DNA of 64,000 nucleotides from contig NZ_LRFC01000001.1 in the NCBI RefSeq assembly GCF_001619875.1, positions 682,001-746,000 of the forward strand, read 5' to 3'. The notes beneath the pieces are model-generated. The model did not search any database. It had not been told where the DNA came from and worked only from the letters and a program-made list of their open reading frames with translations. The position numbers and the translations under genes are program-made. This document shows, one piece after another, positions 24,047 through 32,539 of this stretch; within the stretch, counting starts at the first letter, position 1, and every line of letters starts with the position of its first letter. The stretch is from Fictibacillus phosphorivorans (GTDB lineage Bacteria > Bacillota > Bacilli > Bacillales > Fictibacillaceae).

Positions 24047-24177
24047 GTTGATTTCCGCTCCAGGATGCTCGCTTTCCGCGGGGCAGGCGGTGATCCACAT
24101 TTGGACGTTTCACGTATAAGTGTCTCACCACCCCACCTGTCCTAGCCGAGAGTCTCGCACCTTGCACTATAATCAAC
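24047..24177. repeat. Family B element, complete copy (MITE-like)
   Basis: A 131-base element with inverted ends GTTGATT (24047-24053) and AATCAAC (24171-24177). Inside, CTCGCTTTCCGCGGGGCAGG on the left is partly complementary to CCTGTCCTAGCCGAG on the right, so it can fold into one long imperfect hairpin. It has no coding frame. It sits between thuA and the dehydrogenase genes. Confidence 0.75.
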
Positions 24178-24519
24178 AAGCAATGGAGCTGTCTTTGAAA
24201 TTCTTTAGTAACAAGAATCTCTTCAGAGAGTCCAATGTTTTTGTAAGTATTTATTCAATGCTCTAGAATGCTCGCTACGTCTATTGAGTCTTGAAAGAAG
24301 ATTGAAATTCAAAGTAAGTATTCTTGCTCATGCGGCTACAAGTAAATTAAGCGAAGTAAACTTCCTTGTCGTATGTATTGCGAGTTGGTTCTCATGTAGT
24401 AGGCGCGCATCTTACGCTCTAATCAACAAGCAATGGAGCAGTTTAGACATTTTTAAAAAACAAAATTTTATAAAAACAGCCAAAAAATATAAACCCTATA
24501 TCACAAGGAGGAACTAAAC
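24178..24519. repeat. Degenerate second family B copy and spacer between thuA and the dehydrogenases
   Basis: AATCAACAAGCAATGGAGC at 24171-24189 recurs exactly at 24421-24439, and AATGCTCGCTACGTCT near 24268 resembles the element's left part. The rest shows no gene; a 77-codon frame from 24284 has no ribosome-binding site and no recognisable product. Confidence 0.55.
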
Positions 24520-25554
24520 ATGACAGTTAAAGTTGGAATTATCGGATGCGGAAGTATTGCACAGCACCGCCATATGCCAGAATATGCAGCGAATCAGGAT
24601 GTTGAGATCGTAGCTGTATGTGACGTTGTTCAAGAACGTGCTGAGGCAGCACAAGCGGTGTATGGAGGAAAGATTTTTACAGATTTCAATGAACTTCTTG
24701 CACTTGAAGAGGTAGAAGCTGTGAGTGTTTGTACGCCTAACTACCTGCATGCACCCATTTCAATCGCGGCTCTGAATGCAGGGAAACACGTTTTATGTGA
24801 AAAACCGATGGCTACATCTCTAAAAGAAGCAGAAGCGATGATTGAAGCTGCTGAAAAAAGCGGCAAAACGCTAATGATCGGTCATAACCAGCGTTTCGTT
24901 CCAGCTCACCAAAAAGCGCGTGAGATTATTGCGTCCGGTGAGCTAGGAAAAGTATACAGCTTCCGTACCGCGTTTGGACATCCGGGACCTGAAGGCTGGA
25001 GTGTTGACGGTGCGAACAGCTGGTTCTTCAAGAAGGATGAAGCGTTTATCGGCGCGATGGGTGACCTTGGCGTTCATAAAACAGACTTGATCCGCTATAT
25101 TTTAGGTGAAGAGATTGCAGAAGTAGGTGCTTTTGTAGAAACGAGTGCAAAAGAGTTTGCATCTGTTGATGATACAGCTGTTTGTGTGCTGAAAACTGAG
25201 AGCGGCATAATTGGGACATTAGCAGCAAGCTGGTCTTATACAGCAAAAGAAGACAACTCAACTATTATTTATGGTGAAAAAGGAATTCTTCGTTTAGAAG
25301 ATGATCCGCAATATTCACTTGTGGCACAATACACGAATGGTTCGATCGTTCGATATGAACTTGGTGCGATCCAAACGAACGAGAACCAGTCAAATTCACA
25401 TGTGGTTGACCACTTTATTGAAGCAGTTGAAACTGGAAGCTCGCCGCTTATTACAGGAGAAGAAGGCAAGCGTTCCTTAGCTGTCATTCTTGCTGCATTA
25501 GAATCAAACGAAAAGAAAACGATCGAAAAAGTGAAAACAGGAGTTCACGCATGA
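24520..25554 (+). CDS. Gfo/Idh/MocA family oxidoreductase (first)
   Basis: A 344-residue NAD(P)-dependent sugar dehydrogenase. The Rossmann start is VGIIGCGSIAQHRHMPEYA; VCTPNYLHAPI and the catalytic lysine motif CEKPMATSL follow near residue 95. The C-terminal half is the substrate domain, with GDLGVHKTDLIRYIL holding the catalytic histidine. Family members oxidise hydroxyls of sugars, inositols or glycosides. ATG 24520 follows AAGGAGG; the gene overlaps the next by four bases. With ThuA upstream a 3-keto-sugar route is inferred. Confidence 0.9.
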   Translation: MTVKVGIIGCGSIAQHRHMPEYAANQDVEIVAVCDVVQERAEAAQAVYGGKIFTDFNELLALEEVEAVSVCTPNYLHAPISIAALNAGKHVLCEKPMATSLKEAEAMIEAAEKSGKTLMIGHNQRFVPAHQKAREIIASGELGKVYSFRTAFGHPGPEGWSVDGANSWFFKKDEAFIGAMGDLGVHKTDLIRYILGEEIAEVGAFVETSAKEFASVDDTAVCVLKTESGIIGTLAASWSYTAKEDNSTIIYGEKGILRLEDDPQYSLVAQYTNGSIVRYELGAIQTNENQSNSHVVDHFIEAVETGSSPLITGEEGKRSLAVILAALESNEKKTIEKVKTGVHA

Positions 25555-26606
25555 AACTAAGAGTTGGGATCATCGGGGCTGGCGGCATTGCACAAGGTCG
25601 CCATATCCCCGCTTTTCAAAAGTTAAGTGATACAGCTGAAGTAACAGCCATAAGCGATGTGAATGTAGATGTCGCAAAAATGGCTGCAGAAAAATTTCAC
25701 GTACCGAACTATTTTACAAGCTATACAGAAATGTGGCCGCATGTGGATGCTGTTGTCATTTGTACGCCAAACAAGTTTCATAAAGAGATAACCGTTGCAG
25801 CTCTTGATGCTGGTAAGCATGTTCTTTGTGAAAAGCCGATGGCAATGACTGTTGAAGAATGCGCGGAGATGGTGGAAGCCGAAAAACGTTCTGGCAAAGT
25901 GCTCTCGATCGCGTATCACTACCGCTACATGAAGGAATCTCAAGCGGCAAAGCGTGTGATGGAAGCGGGCGAAGTGGGTAATCCGCTTGTCGTTCGTGTA
26001 CAGGCACTGAGAAGACGCAAAGTGCCAGGCTGGGGAGTGTTCACGAACAAAGAGTTACAAGGTGGAGGCAGTTTAATAGACTATGGCTGCCATTTACTAG
26101 ATTTGACACTTTGGCTCATGGATAATCCGACAGTAAGTGAAGTGACTGGCCAAACGTATAACACGGTAAGCCGTGAAGCAGAGCAAGTGAATCAATGGGG
26201 TTCTTTTGATGCGGAAACGTTTGAAGTGGACGATCACGTGACGGCTTACATTCGTCTAGCAAACGGTGGAACCATCCTTTTTGAAACATCATGGGCTGCA
26301 AACATTCCGGATGATGCCGAATTGCTTCGTATTTCAGGAGACAAAGGGGGCCTTGATGTATTCCCATTTGCGGTAAATAAAGCAAGCAACGGAATGATGA
26401 CAACCACAAAAGCCGACTGGATTCATGGGGAAGATGACCCAGGTCTGCCTCAAGCTCAAAACTTTGTGGATAGCTGTTTAGGAAAAGCAGAGCCACTTGT
26501 GAAGGCAGAAGAAGCGATGAACACGTCTCGTGTGATTGAAGCGATCTATGCAAGCAGCTTGATGGGTAAAGGTGTTCAGCTGCAGAATGAAAAAGGAGTG
26601 AAGTAG
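25551..26606 (+). CDS. Gfo/Idh/MocA family oxidoreductase (second)
   Basis: A 351-residue paralogue of the gene before it, with VGIIGAGGIAQGRHIPAF, VICTPNKFHKEI, CEKPMAMTVEE and the catalytic-histidine segment GGSLIDYGCHLLDLTLWL. The substrate domain contains an RRRKVPGWGVFTNKELQGGG loop typical of the branch active on glycosides. The start ATG overlaps the upstream stop (ATGA). Two dehydrogenases in a row suggest oxidation of one sugar position and reduction at another, or successive steps. Confidence 0.9.
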   Translation: MKLRVGIIGAGGIAQGRHIPAFQKLSDTAEVTAISDVNVDVAKMAAEKFHVPNYFTSYTEMWPHVDAVVICTPNKFHKEITVAALDAGKHVLCEKPMAMTVEECAEMVEAEKRSGKVLSIAYHYRYMKESQAAKRVMEAGEVGNPLVVRVQALRRRKVPGWGVFTNKELQGGGSLIDYGCHLLDLTLWLMDNPTVSEVTGQTYNTVSREAEQVNQWGSFDAETFEVDDHVTAYIRLANGGTILFETSWAANIPDDAELLRISGDKGGLDVFPFAVNKASNGMMTTTKADWIHGEDDPGLPQAQNFVDSCLGKAEPLVKAEEAMNTSRVIEAIYASSLMGKGVQLQNEKGVK

Positions 26607-26607
26607 C

Positions 26608-27576
26608 ATGAAATTAGGAGTATTCACTGTTCTCTTTTCACAAAAATCATTTACAGAAATGCTCGACTATGTAAAAGAAGCTGGGGTTCAAGCGGTTGAG
26701 ATCGGCACAGGAAACTATCCTGGGAACGCTCACTGTCCTCTTGACGAACTGCTTGAAAGTGAAGAAAAGCGTGCAGCATATCTTCATGAAGTAGAAAAGC
26801 GCGGATTGACGATCTCAGCATTTAGCTGTCATGGAAATCCGTTATCACCTGATGAAGCGTTTGCTAAAGAATCACACGATACGTTTGTAAAAACAGTAGA
26901 ACTTGCTGGATTAATGAATGTGCCGGTTGTAAACTGTTTCTCTGGTGTTCCAGGAGATTCAGAAAACGCTAAATATCCGAACTGGCCGGTTTCTCCTTGG
27001 CCGAACGAATACAGCGATGTGCTGAAGTGGCAATGGGAAGAAAAGCTCATTCCTTATTGGCGCACGTGGGGGCAATTTGCTAAAGAGCATGGCGTGAAGA
27101 TCGGTTTAGAACTTCACGGTGGTTTTTTAGTACACACCCCATATACATTGTTAAAACTTCGTGAGGAAACGTGTGATGCAATTGGTGCAAACCTTGATCC
27201 ATCCCACCTTTGGTGGCAAGGGATTGACCCTGTCGCAGCAATCAAGATCCTAGGAAAAGCTGGAGCGATCCATCACTTCCACGCGAAAGACACCTATTTA
27301 GATCAAGATAACATCAACATGTACGGCTTAACAGACATGCAGCCATATGGCGCAGTTCAAAACCGTGCATGGAGTTTCCGTTCTGTTGGATGCGGTCACT
27401 CTGTTCAAGACTGGTCTGACATGATGAGTGCGCTTCGTACGTATGGCTATGACTATGTTGTTAGCATCGAGCATGAAGATCCGATCATGTCGATCGAAGA
27501 AGGATTTGCTCGCGCTGTGAAGAACTTGCAGTCGATCCTGATTGCAGAGCAGCCGGCCGAGATGTGGTGGGTGTAG
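26608..27576 (+). CDS. sugar phosphate isomerase/epimerase (xylose-isomerase-like TIM barrel)
   Basis: A 322-residue AP-endonuclease-family-2/xylose-isomerase-like TIM barrel. It begins GVFTVLFSQKSFTEML and has the metal-ligand regions VKIGLELHGG, NLDPSHLWWQG, IHHFHAKDT and VSIEHEDP, which supply Glu, His and Asp ligands for one divalent metal. Such enzymes isomerise, epimerise or cleave sugars and 3-keto-glycosides. ATG 26608 is one base after the upstream stop behind AAAAGGAGTG. It ends the LacI-controlled cluster; no transporter or kinase is encoded with it. Confidence 0.9.
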   Translation: MKLGVFTVLFSQKSFTEMLDYVKEAGVQAVEIGTGNYPGNAHCPLDELLESEEKRAAYLHEVEKRGLTISAFSCHGNPLSPDEAFAKESHDTFVKTVELAGLMNVPVVNCFSGVPGDSENAKYPNWPVSPWPNEYSDVLKWQWEEKLIPYWRTWGQFAKEHGVKIGLELHGGFLVHTPYTLLKLREETCDAIGANLDPSHLWWQGIDPVAAIKILGKAGAIHHFHAKDTYLDQDNINMYGLTDMQPYGAVQNRAWSFRSVGCGHSVQDWSDMMSALRTYGYDYVVSIEHEDPIMSIEEGFARAVKNLQSILIAEQPAEMWWV

Positions 27577-27586
27577 TACAAAAGTA

Positions 27587-27646
27587 GGGGTCTGACCCCA
27601 AACAAATACAAATCACCTTAATTTGTATTTGTGGGGTGCACACCCC
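27587..27646. repeat. Family A repeat, complete form plus extra palindrome
   Basis: GGGGTCTGACCCC (27587-27599), AACAAATACAAAT (27601-27613) and the inverted ATTTGTATTTGT (27621-27632), followed at once by GGGGTG-CA-CACCCC, a second palindrome. Confidence 0.85.
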
Positions 27647-27672
27647 TTTGGTAAACGAAAGATGAAATTAAG

Positions 27673-27712
27673 AAAAGCCAGAAATCTGAGTTTCAGATTT
27701 CTGGCTTTTTTT
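27673..27712. terminator. Bidirectional terminator between the sugar cluster and the spore glycosidase
   Basis: AAAAGCCAGAAATCTGA and TCAGATTTCTGGCTTTT form a 17-base stem with T-run on the + side and A-run on the left. Confidence 0.9.
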
Positions 27713-27739
27713 CTTATAACCAACTAACAACTAAAAAAA

Positions 27740-29143
27740 CTAAATCTTCCTCACCCGCATCGAGTCTCGGATGACTGGCCAGTTTTGGGGGAAGGGAATA
27801 CCAAGTACCCAAAAGCTTACTCCTCGTAAATTATAATCAATAGCTGTTTGGTATTTTGCCTGCATGCTTCTTGCGTCTTCAAACCATACTTCATGCTCTT
27901 TCCCTTGATCGTCGCGGTAATTAAACCAAGGTGAAGCATCGTCTTCATCGAATTCAATCGAGGCATTCATCTTCGCTGCGAGATTAACAGCTGCGACAGG
28001 ACTTAACGTTTTGGCTTGTGTTCCTTGAACAAATGGAAGTGTCCAGTCACGTCCGTACGTTGGTACGCCCATCATTATTTTTTCGCGTGGGATTACAGAA
28101 ACCGTATAATCTAAAACTTTTTTTACCTCATCAAGTGGTGCGATCGCCATTGCACGGCCGCCAGACCATCCCCACTCATATGTCATGACTACCACGAAAT
28201 CTAAAATTTCACCATGTGCTTTATAGTCATGCGCTTCGTACAACAACCCAGGCTGATCTTCTTTATATTTGGGTGCCAGTGCAGAAGACACGGAATAGCC
28301 TAATGGTTTATATTTTGCGACCGCACGCCGTAAAAAAGTATTATAGTCTTCTTTATTCTCAGGATAAACGTATTCAAAATCAAAGTTAACACCACGATAA
28401 CCCTTCGCCTGCATAACGTTTAATATATTGTTTAATACCGTTTCCTGAAGTGTATCACTGTCTAGAATCGTCTTGATTAAATCGGAATTAAACATATTTC
28501 CTTCTATATTGGATACTCCCATAAGAGGAGCAACACGGTTGACTCTAGCAGCAGAGATAATTCCTTCATCCTGCAGAGATGTTAATCCGCCAGTGCGAGT
28601 TACAGAATAGCTGAATGGTGTGATGTAGGTTAAATATGAGCCTACATTTCTAAGTTCTGTCTGATTAGCCTCTCCCATGTTCGTCACATAAGCGTTTACT
28701 TCTTTTACAGGCCTCTTATACGGTATGGAAAGTCTCATTCCAGCGTAAATAAGATTTGGATTTGCGATCCCGTTTTCTTTTTGAAGATCAGCAACCGATG
28801 TTCCGTATCGATTAGCAATCCTATATAATGACTCACCTTGTTTGACCACATGGATCGGAATATCAATCACTTGGTCAACATAAATTACAGAAGCAAGGGG
28901 AATATTGTTCCATCCTATCAAACTTTCAACAGTGGTACCGTAGCGGCTAGCTATTTCATAAAGAGTATCTCCTGATTGAATTCTATAAGCAGGAAAATCG
29001 TTGGGGATAACAAGTGCCTGCCCAACAACAAGCACATTTTGGTTTTCAATTCCATTTGTTCTTACTAGTGATGTTATAGAAACGCCATAGCGCTGAGAGA
29101 TCTTCCAAAGAGAATCACCTCGTTGAACCACATGAATATCCAT
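27740..29143 (-). CDS. spore cortex-lytic glycosidase, SleL/YaaH-like (three LysM plus GH18)
   Basis: A 467-residue protein without a signal peptide, as usual for SleL/YaaH. Three LysM domains (about 1-45, 48-92, 94-140; for example VVQRGDSLWKISQRYGVS) bind peptidoglycan. A glycoside hydrolase family 18 barrel (about 150-465) follows, with the catalytic motif YRGVNFDFEYV, its Glu being the acid, and substrate segments MTYEWGW and FWVLGIP. SleL is an N-acetylglucosaminidase that digests cortex during germination; the usual form has two LysM domains, so three is one more. ATG 29143 follows AAGGAGG; a longer frame from 29170 lacks such a site. Confidence 0.88.
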   Translation of the reverse strand: MDIHVVQRGDSLWKISQRYGVSITSLVRTNGIENQNVLVVGQALVIPNDFPAYRIQSGDTLYEIASRYGTTVESLIGWNNIPLASVIYVDQVIDIPIHVVKQGESLYRIANRYGTSVADLQKENGIANPNLIYAGMRLSIPYKRPVKEVNAYVTNMGEANQTELRNVGSYLTYITPFSYSVTRTGGLTSLQDEGIISAARVNRVAPLMGVSNIEGNMFNSDLIKTILDSDTLQETVLNNILNVMQAKGYRGVNFDFEYVYPENKEDYNTFLRRAVAKYKPLGYSVSSALAPKYKEDQPGLLYEAHDYKAHGEILDFVVVMTYEWGWSGGRAMAIAPLDEVKKVLDYTVSVIPREKIMMGVPTYGRDWTLPFVQGTQAKTLSPVAAVNLAAKMNASIEFDEDDASPWFNYRDDQGKEHEVWFEDARSMQAKYQTAIDYNLRGVSFWVLGIPFPQNWPVIRDSMRVRKI

Positions 29144-29210
29144 AAAATTCGCCTCCTTATGCTCTGTCACTAATGTATTTAAACTTACGGTGAATTATGA
29201 AAAGTAGAAA

Positions 29211-29237
29211 GGGGGTCAGACCCGGGTCTGACCCCCC
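29211..29237. repeat. Family A repeat, head-to-head double core
   Basis: Two cores stand back to back (GGGGGTCAGACCC then GGGTCTGACCCCC), making a perfect 26-base palindrome. It lies upstream of the spore glycosidase and before the T-box promoter. Confidence 0.8.
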
Positions 29238-29306
29238 CCTTCCACTTCAACGTTATACAGCGAAAAAGCGCATGCTGCTGTTATGTAAATAACCTTTAAT
29301 TAAAAT

Positions 29307-29336
29307 TTGACAGTTCATCCCAATATCACATATAAT
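29307..29336 (+). promoter_or_regulatory. Promoter of the T-box/proS transcript
   Basis: TTGACA (29307-29312), an 18-base gap and TATAAT (29331-29336): both boxes are perfect. Confidence 0.8.
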
Positions 29337-29364
29337 TTCAAAAAAACATATATCCAATGAAACA

Positions 29365-29590
29365 TGGAAGAGGATTAGTACATTGATTTTGTCATTTATA
29401 GAGAGGGAACTGCTTGGTGAAAGGTTCCTACTGACATCCGATCGAACCTGCCTCTGAGTTCTGGATCTTAAATCGCGATTAAGATATCAGCGGGTTCAAA
29501 ACCGTTATCATGAAAGAGTGTAAAGCTATGCTTTGAATTAGGGTGGTACCGCCAAATTTTTGGTCCCTAACGATAAGCTGGCTTTTTTTA
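29365..29590 (+). ncRNA. T-box riboswitch (proline specific)
   Basis: The T-box sequence AGGGTGGTACCGC is at 29540-29552. A stem I with the distal GCTTGGTGAAAGG region is at about 29405-29430. The specifier region reads GAACCTGCC; CCT at 29447-29449 is a proline codon, fitting the prolyl-tRNA synthetase downstream. TTAGGG/CCCTAA and a T-run at 29582-29589 form the terminator that uncharged tRNA-Pro would prevent. Confidence 0.93.
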
Positions 29591-29617
29591 TTTTCTAAAT
29601 AGGAAGGGGCATAAACC

Positions 29618-31048
29618 ATGTCAAAGGATTTCGTAAAAGATGTAACAAGCATGAAAGACGATTTTGCACAGTGGTATACCGATGTTGTCACAAAAGCAGA
29701 ACTTATTGATTATTCTAGCGTGCGAGGATCTATGATTTTAAGACCATACGGCTATGCGATTTGGGAAAACATTCAAAAGGAGCTCGACAGCCAAATCAAG
29801 CAAACAGGACATGAGAATGTATACATGCCGCTTTTTATACCAGAAAGCTTGCTTCAAAAGGAAAAAGATCATATCGAAGGGTTTGCACCTGAAGTCGCAT
29901 GGGTGACGCATGGCGGTGAAGAAAAACTGACAGAACGCCTCTGTGTCCGCCCGACATCAGAAGTTCTTTTTGCAGAGCATTTTAAGAACATTATTCATTC
30001 GTATCGTGATCTTCCAAAGCTATACAACCAATGGTCAAACGTTGTGAGATGGGAAAAGACAACAAGACCTTTCCTTCGAACACTTGAATTTCTCTGGCAG
30101 GAAGGTCATACGTGCCATGAAACAGATGAAGAGGCGCATGAAGAAACGGTTCGCATGCTTAACGTATACGCCAAACTATGCGAAGAATATCTCGCCATTC
30201 CTGTCATTAAAGGTCAGAAGACAGAAAAAGAAAAGTTTGCTGGAGCAAAATATACGTACACGATCGAAAGTCTAATGCATGACGGAAAAGCGTTGCAGTC
30301 TGGAACTTCTCATCATTTAGGCGACGGATTTGCAAAAGCGTTTGGTATTGAATTTACGAACAGAGAAGGCAAACTTCAGACTGTGCAGCAGACATCATGG
30401 GGCTTTACGACTCGAATCATAGGGGCAATGATCATGGTCCATGGTGATGACAGAGGGTTAGTCGTTCCTCCAAAAATAGCTCCAACTCAACTTATGATCT
30501 TACCAATCGCTCAGCATAAAGAAGGGGTTCTTGACTTTGCATACGACCTAAAGGATAAGCTATCTAAAACCGTCCGGACAGGAATTGATGCCAGCGATAA
30601 AAAACCAGGGTGGAAATTTAATGAGTATGAGATGAAGGGAATACCGCTTCGTTTAGAAGTTGGACCACGGGACATTGAACAGAAGCAAGTTATTTTAGTT
30701 CGCCGTGATACAGGAGAAAAACAGACCGTATCTCTGCATAATTTGGAAACACAAGTTCAGGAAATTCTTAACGATATCCAATATAGCTTGTTTGAAAAAG
30801 CAAAAACACATAGAGAAAACAAAACAACAGCTGTAACAACATTTGATGAGTTTAAGAATCAGCTTGTTCAAAAAGGCGGCTTCATTAAAGCGATGTGGTG
30901 CGGAGATGAAGCGTGTGAAAACTATATTAAAGACGAAACAGGCGCAACATCAAGATGTCTGCCATTCGATCAAGAGAAGATCTCAGAAAAGTGTGTTTGC
31001 TGCGAGCAAGAAGGCAAGCACCTCGTCTATTGGGCAAAAGCATATTAA
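29618..31048 (+). CDS. proS: prolyl-tRNA synthetase, archaeal/eukaryotic-like type
   Basis: A 476-residue class IIa synthetase charging tRNA-Pro. It starts [20 protein letters not shown] and has motif 2 around [21 protein letters not shown], motif 3 near the C-terminal side of the core, an [11 protein letters not shown] loop, an anticodon-binding domain and a C-terminal zinc-like domain with Cys in [13 protein letters not shown] and CVCC. It lacks the editing insertion of the ordinary bacterial ProRS and belongs to the archaeal-type branch that some Bacillus carry as a second enzyme. ATG 29618 follows AGGAAGGGG. T-box control responds to proline shortage. Confidence 0.92.
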   Translation: MSKDFVKDVTSMKDDFAQWYTDVVTKAELIDYSSVRGSMILRPYGYAIWENIQKELDSQIKQTGHENVYMPLFIPESLLQKEKDHIEGFAPEVAWVTHGGEEKLTERLCVRPTSEVLFAEHFKNIIHSYRDLPKLYNQWSNVVRWEKTTRPFLRTLEFLWQEGHTCHETDEEAHEETVRMLNVYAKLCEEYLAIPVIKGQKTEKEKFAGAKYTYTIESLMHDGKALQSGTSHHLGDGFAKAFGIEFTNREGKLQTVQQTSWGFTTRIIGAMIMVHGDDRGLVVPPKIAPTQLMILPIAQHKEGVLDFAYDLKDKLSKTVRTGIDASDKKPGWKFNEYEMKGIPLRLEVGPRDIEQKQVILVRRDTGEKQTVSLHNLETQVQEILNDIQYSLFEKAKTHRENKTTAVTTFDEFKNQLVQKGGFIKAMWCGDEACENYIKDETGATSRCLPFDQEKISEKCVCCEQEGKHLVYWAKAY

Positions 31049-31053
31049 ATGGT

Positions 31054-31090
31054 TTGGGGACAGACCCGGGGTCTGTCCCCAATCTTTTTT
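31054..31090 (+). terminator. Terminator of proS made from two family A cores
   Basis: TTGGGGACAGACCC and GGGTCTGTCCCCAA face each other around a single extra G and are followed by seven T. The repeat core thus works as a Rho-independent terminator. Confidence 0.85.
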
Positions 31091-31170
31091 TGATTAAACC
31101 CTATGAAAAATATTTTTTCCGTATAAAATAGATGAAGTGGCTATGATTCTATTTAAGGAGAGAATGTAAT

Positions 31171-32424
31171 ATGAAAAATACGTGGAAAGCCTACCGCTCG
31201 CCTATTATTTTACTTTTGGCTATTATTGTCGGAAGTATCGTCGGTTCAACGATGGGCAAGGATGCAGCGGTGCTAAAGCCGTTTGGGGACTTATTTCTAA
31301 ACGTGATGTTCATGATTGTTGTTCCACTCGTTTTCTTTTCCATTTCATCGAGTGTGGCAAACATGGCTGGAGCAAAACGTTTTGGCAAGATCATTAGCTC
31401 TATGCTGATTGTCTTTTTGTTTACAGGTACGGTTGCTGCAATCATCAGTATGGCAGGAATCAAAGTTTTTCCACCATCAGAGGGAGTTAACATCGACCTT
31501 GTAAAACCTGAGGCATCAAGCGAACAAGTATCGATTGGTGATCAACTTGTCAGCACGGTAACAGTTCCAGACTTCGTGGATCTATTAAGCCGTGCAAATA
31601 TGTTAGCACTTATTCTATTTTCCGTTCTACTAGGACTCGCAACATCAAAAGTCGGAGAAAAAGCAAAGCCACTCGCAAACTTTTTATCAGCTGGAAGCGA
31701 AGTTACTCTCCAGATGGTGAAGTACGTGATGTACTATGCACCAATCGGGCTAGGTGCGTATTTCGCAGCACTAGTTGGAGAGTTTGGTCCAACATTGCTA
31801 GGATCTTATTTTAAAGCGGTCTTATTCTATTATCCGTTCTCGATTCTGTATTTCTTTGGTTTCTTTACGCTGTATGCGTTTATGGCACATGGAAAGCTTG
31901 GAATTCGTACATTCTGGAAAAACATGCTTTCGCCATCTGTTACAAGTCTTGCAACGTGCAGTTCTGCTGCAAGCATCCCAGTTAACTTAGAAGCAGCAAA
32001 GAAAATGGGAGTGCCTGATGATATCAGCGAAACGACCATTCCACTTGGTGCAACACTTCACAAAGATGGTTCGGTTATCGGTGGAGTTTTAAAAATTACA
32101 TTCCTTTTTGGGATTTTCGGTATGGATTTCTCAGGCATCAACACGTATCTGCTAGTTGGCGGTGTGGCCCTTTTAGTAGGTATGGTAATGGGAGCCATTC
32201 CTCAAGGTGGTTTAATCGCCGAAATGCTGATCTTGTCTCTGTTCGGCTTTCCTCCTGAAGCGCTTCCTATCATTGCAGCGATCTCAGCTATTATTGACCC
32301 GCCAGCCACATTGCTGAACGCAACAGGGGATAATGTAGCGAGTATGATGACAGCGCGCTTAGTTGAAGGGAAGAACTGGCTTCTAAAAAAGACAGCTCCA
32401 TTAACTCAGCAAAAAGGGGCATAA
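31171..32424 (+). CDS. dicarboxylate/amino acid:cation symporter (DAACS family)
   Basis: A 417-residue membrane protein of the GltP/DctA fold with eight helices and two re-entrant hairpins. The serine-rich hairpin is TCSSAASIPVNLEAAKKMG near residue 263; helix 7 contains HKDGSVIGG in place of the usual NMDGT, and the second hairpin ends DPPATLLNATGDN. Members import glutamate, aspartate, C4-dicarboxylates or cystine with Na+ or H+. Changes in the two motifs make the exact substrate unclear. ATG 31171 follows AAGGAGAG. It stands alone between two terminators. Confidence 0.85.
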   Translation: MKNTWKAYRSPIILLLAIIVGSIVGSTMGKDAAVLKPFGDLFLNVMFMIVVPLVFFSISSSVANMAGAKRFGKIISSMLIVFLFTGTVAAIISMAGIKVFPPSEGVNIDLVKPEASSEQVSIGDQLVSTVTVPDFVDLLSRANMLALILFSVLLGLATSKVGEKAKPLANFLSAGSEVTLQMVKYVMYYAPIGLGAYFAALVGEFGPTLLGSYFKAVLFYYPFSILYFFGFFTLYAFMAHGKLGIRTFWKNMLSPSVTSLATCSSAASIPVNLEAAKKMGVPDDISETTIPLGATLHKDGSVIGGVLKITFLFGIFGMDFSGINTYLLVGGVALLVGMVMGAIPQGGLIAEMLILSLFGFPPEALPIIAAISAIIDPPATLLNATGDNVASMMTARLVEGKNWLLKKTAPLTQQKGA

Positions 32425-32436
32425 GTTCAAAACTCT

Positions 32437-32466
32437 CTAACTCCAGCCCGAGTTAGGGGGTTTTTT
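32437..32466 (+). terminator. Terminator of the symporter gene
   Basis: CTAACTC and GAGTTAG form a stem followed by GGGG and six T. Confidence 0.75.
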
Positions 32467-32503
32467 ATTATTTTTGAAACTTTCTCTCTGTCTTTACGTA
32501 TAA

Positions 32504-32534
32504 CAAAAAAAGCCTAGGATGAGCCCCAGGCTTT
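32504..32534 (-). terminator. Terminator of the pit operon
   Basis: Read on the minus strand, AAAGCCT and AGGCTTT arms with inner GG/CC pairs are followed by a T-run. Confidence 0.8.
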
Positions 32535-32539
32535 GCTAA

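Noticed and set aside
24284-24517. A 77-codon frame between thuA and the dehydrogenases
   Set aside because: It lies in degenerate repeat DNA, has no ribosome-binding site and no recognisable product.
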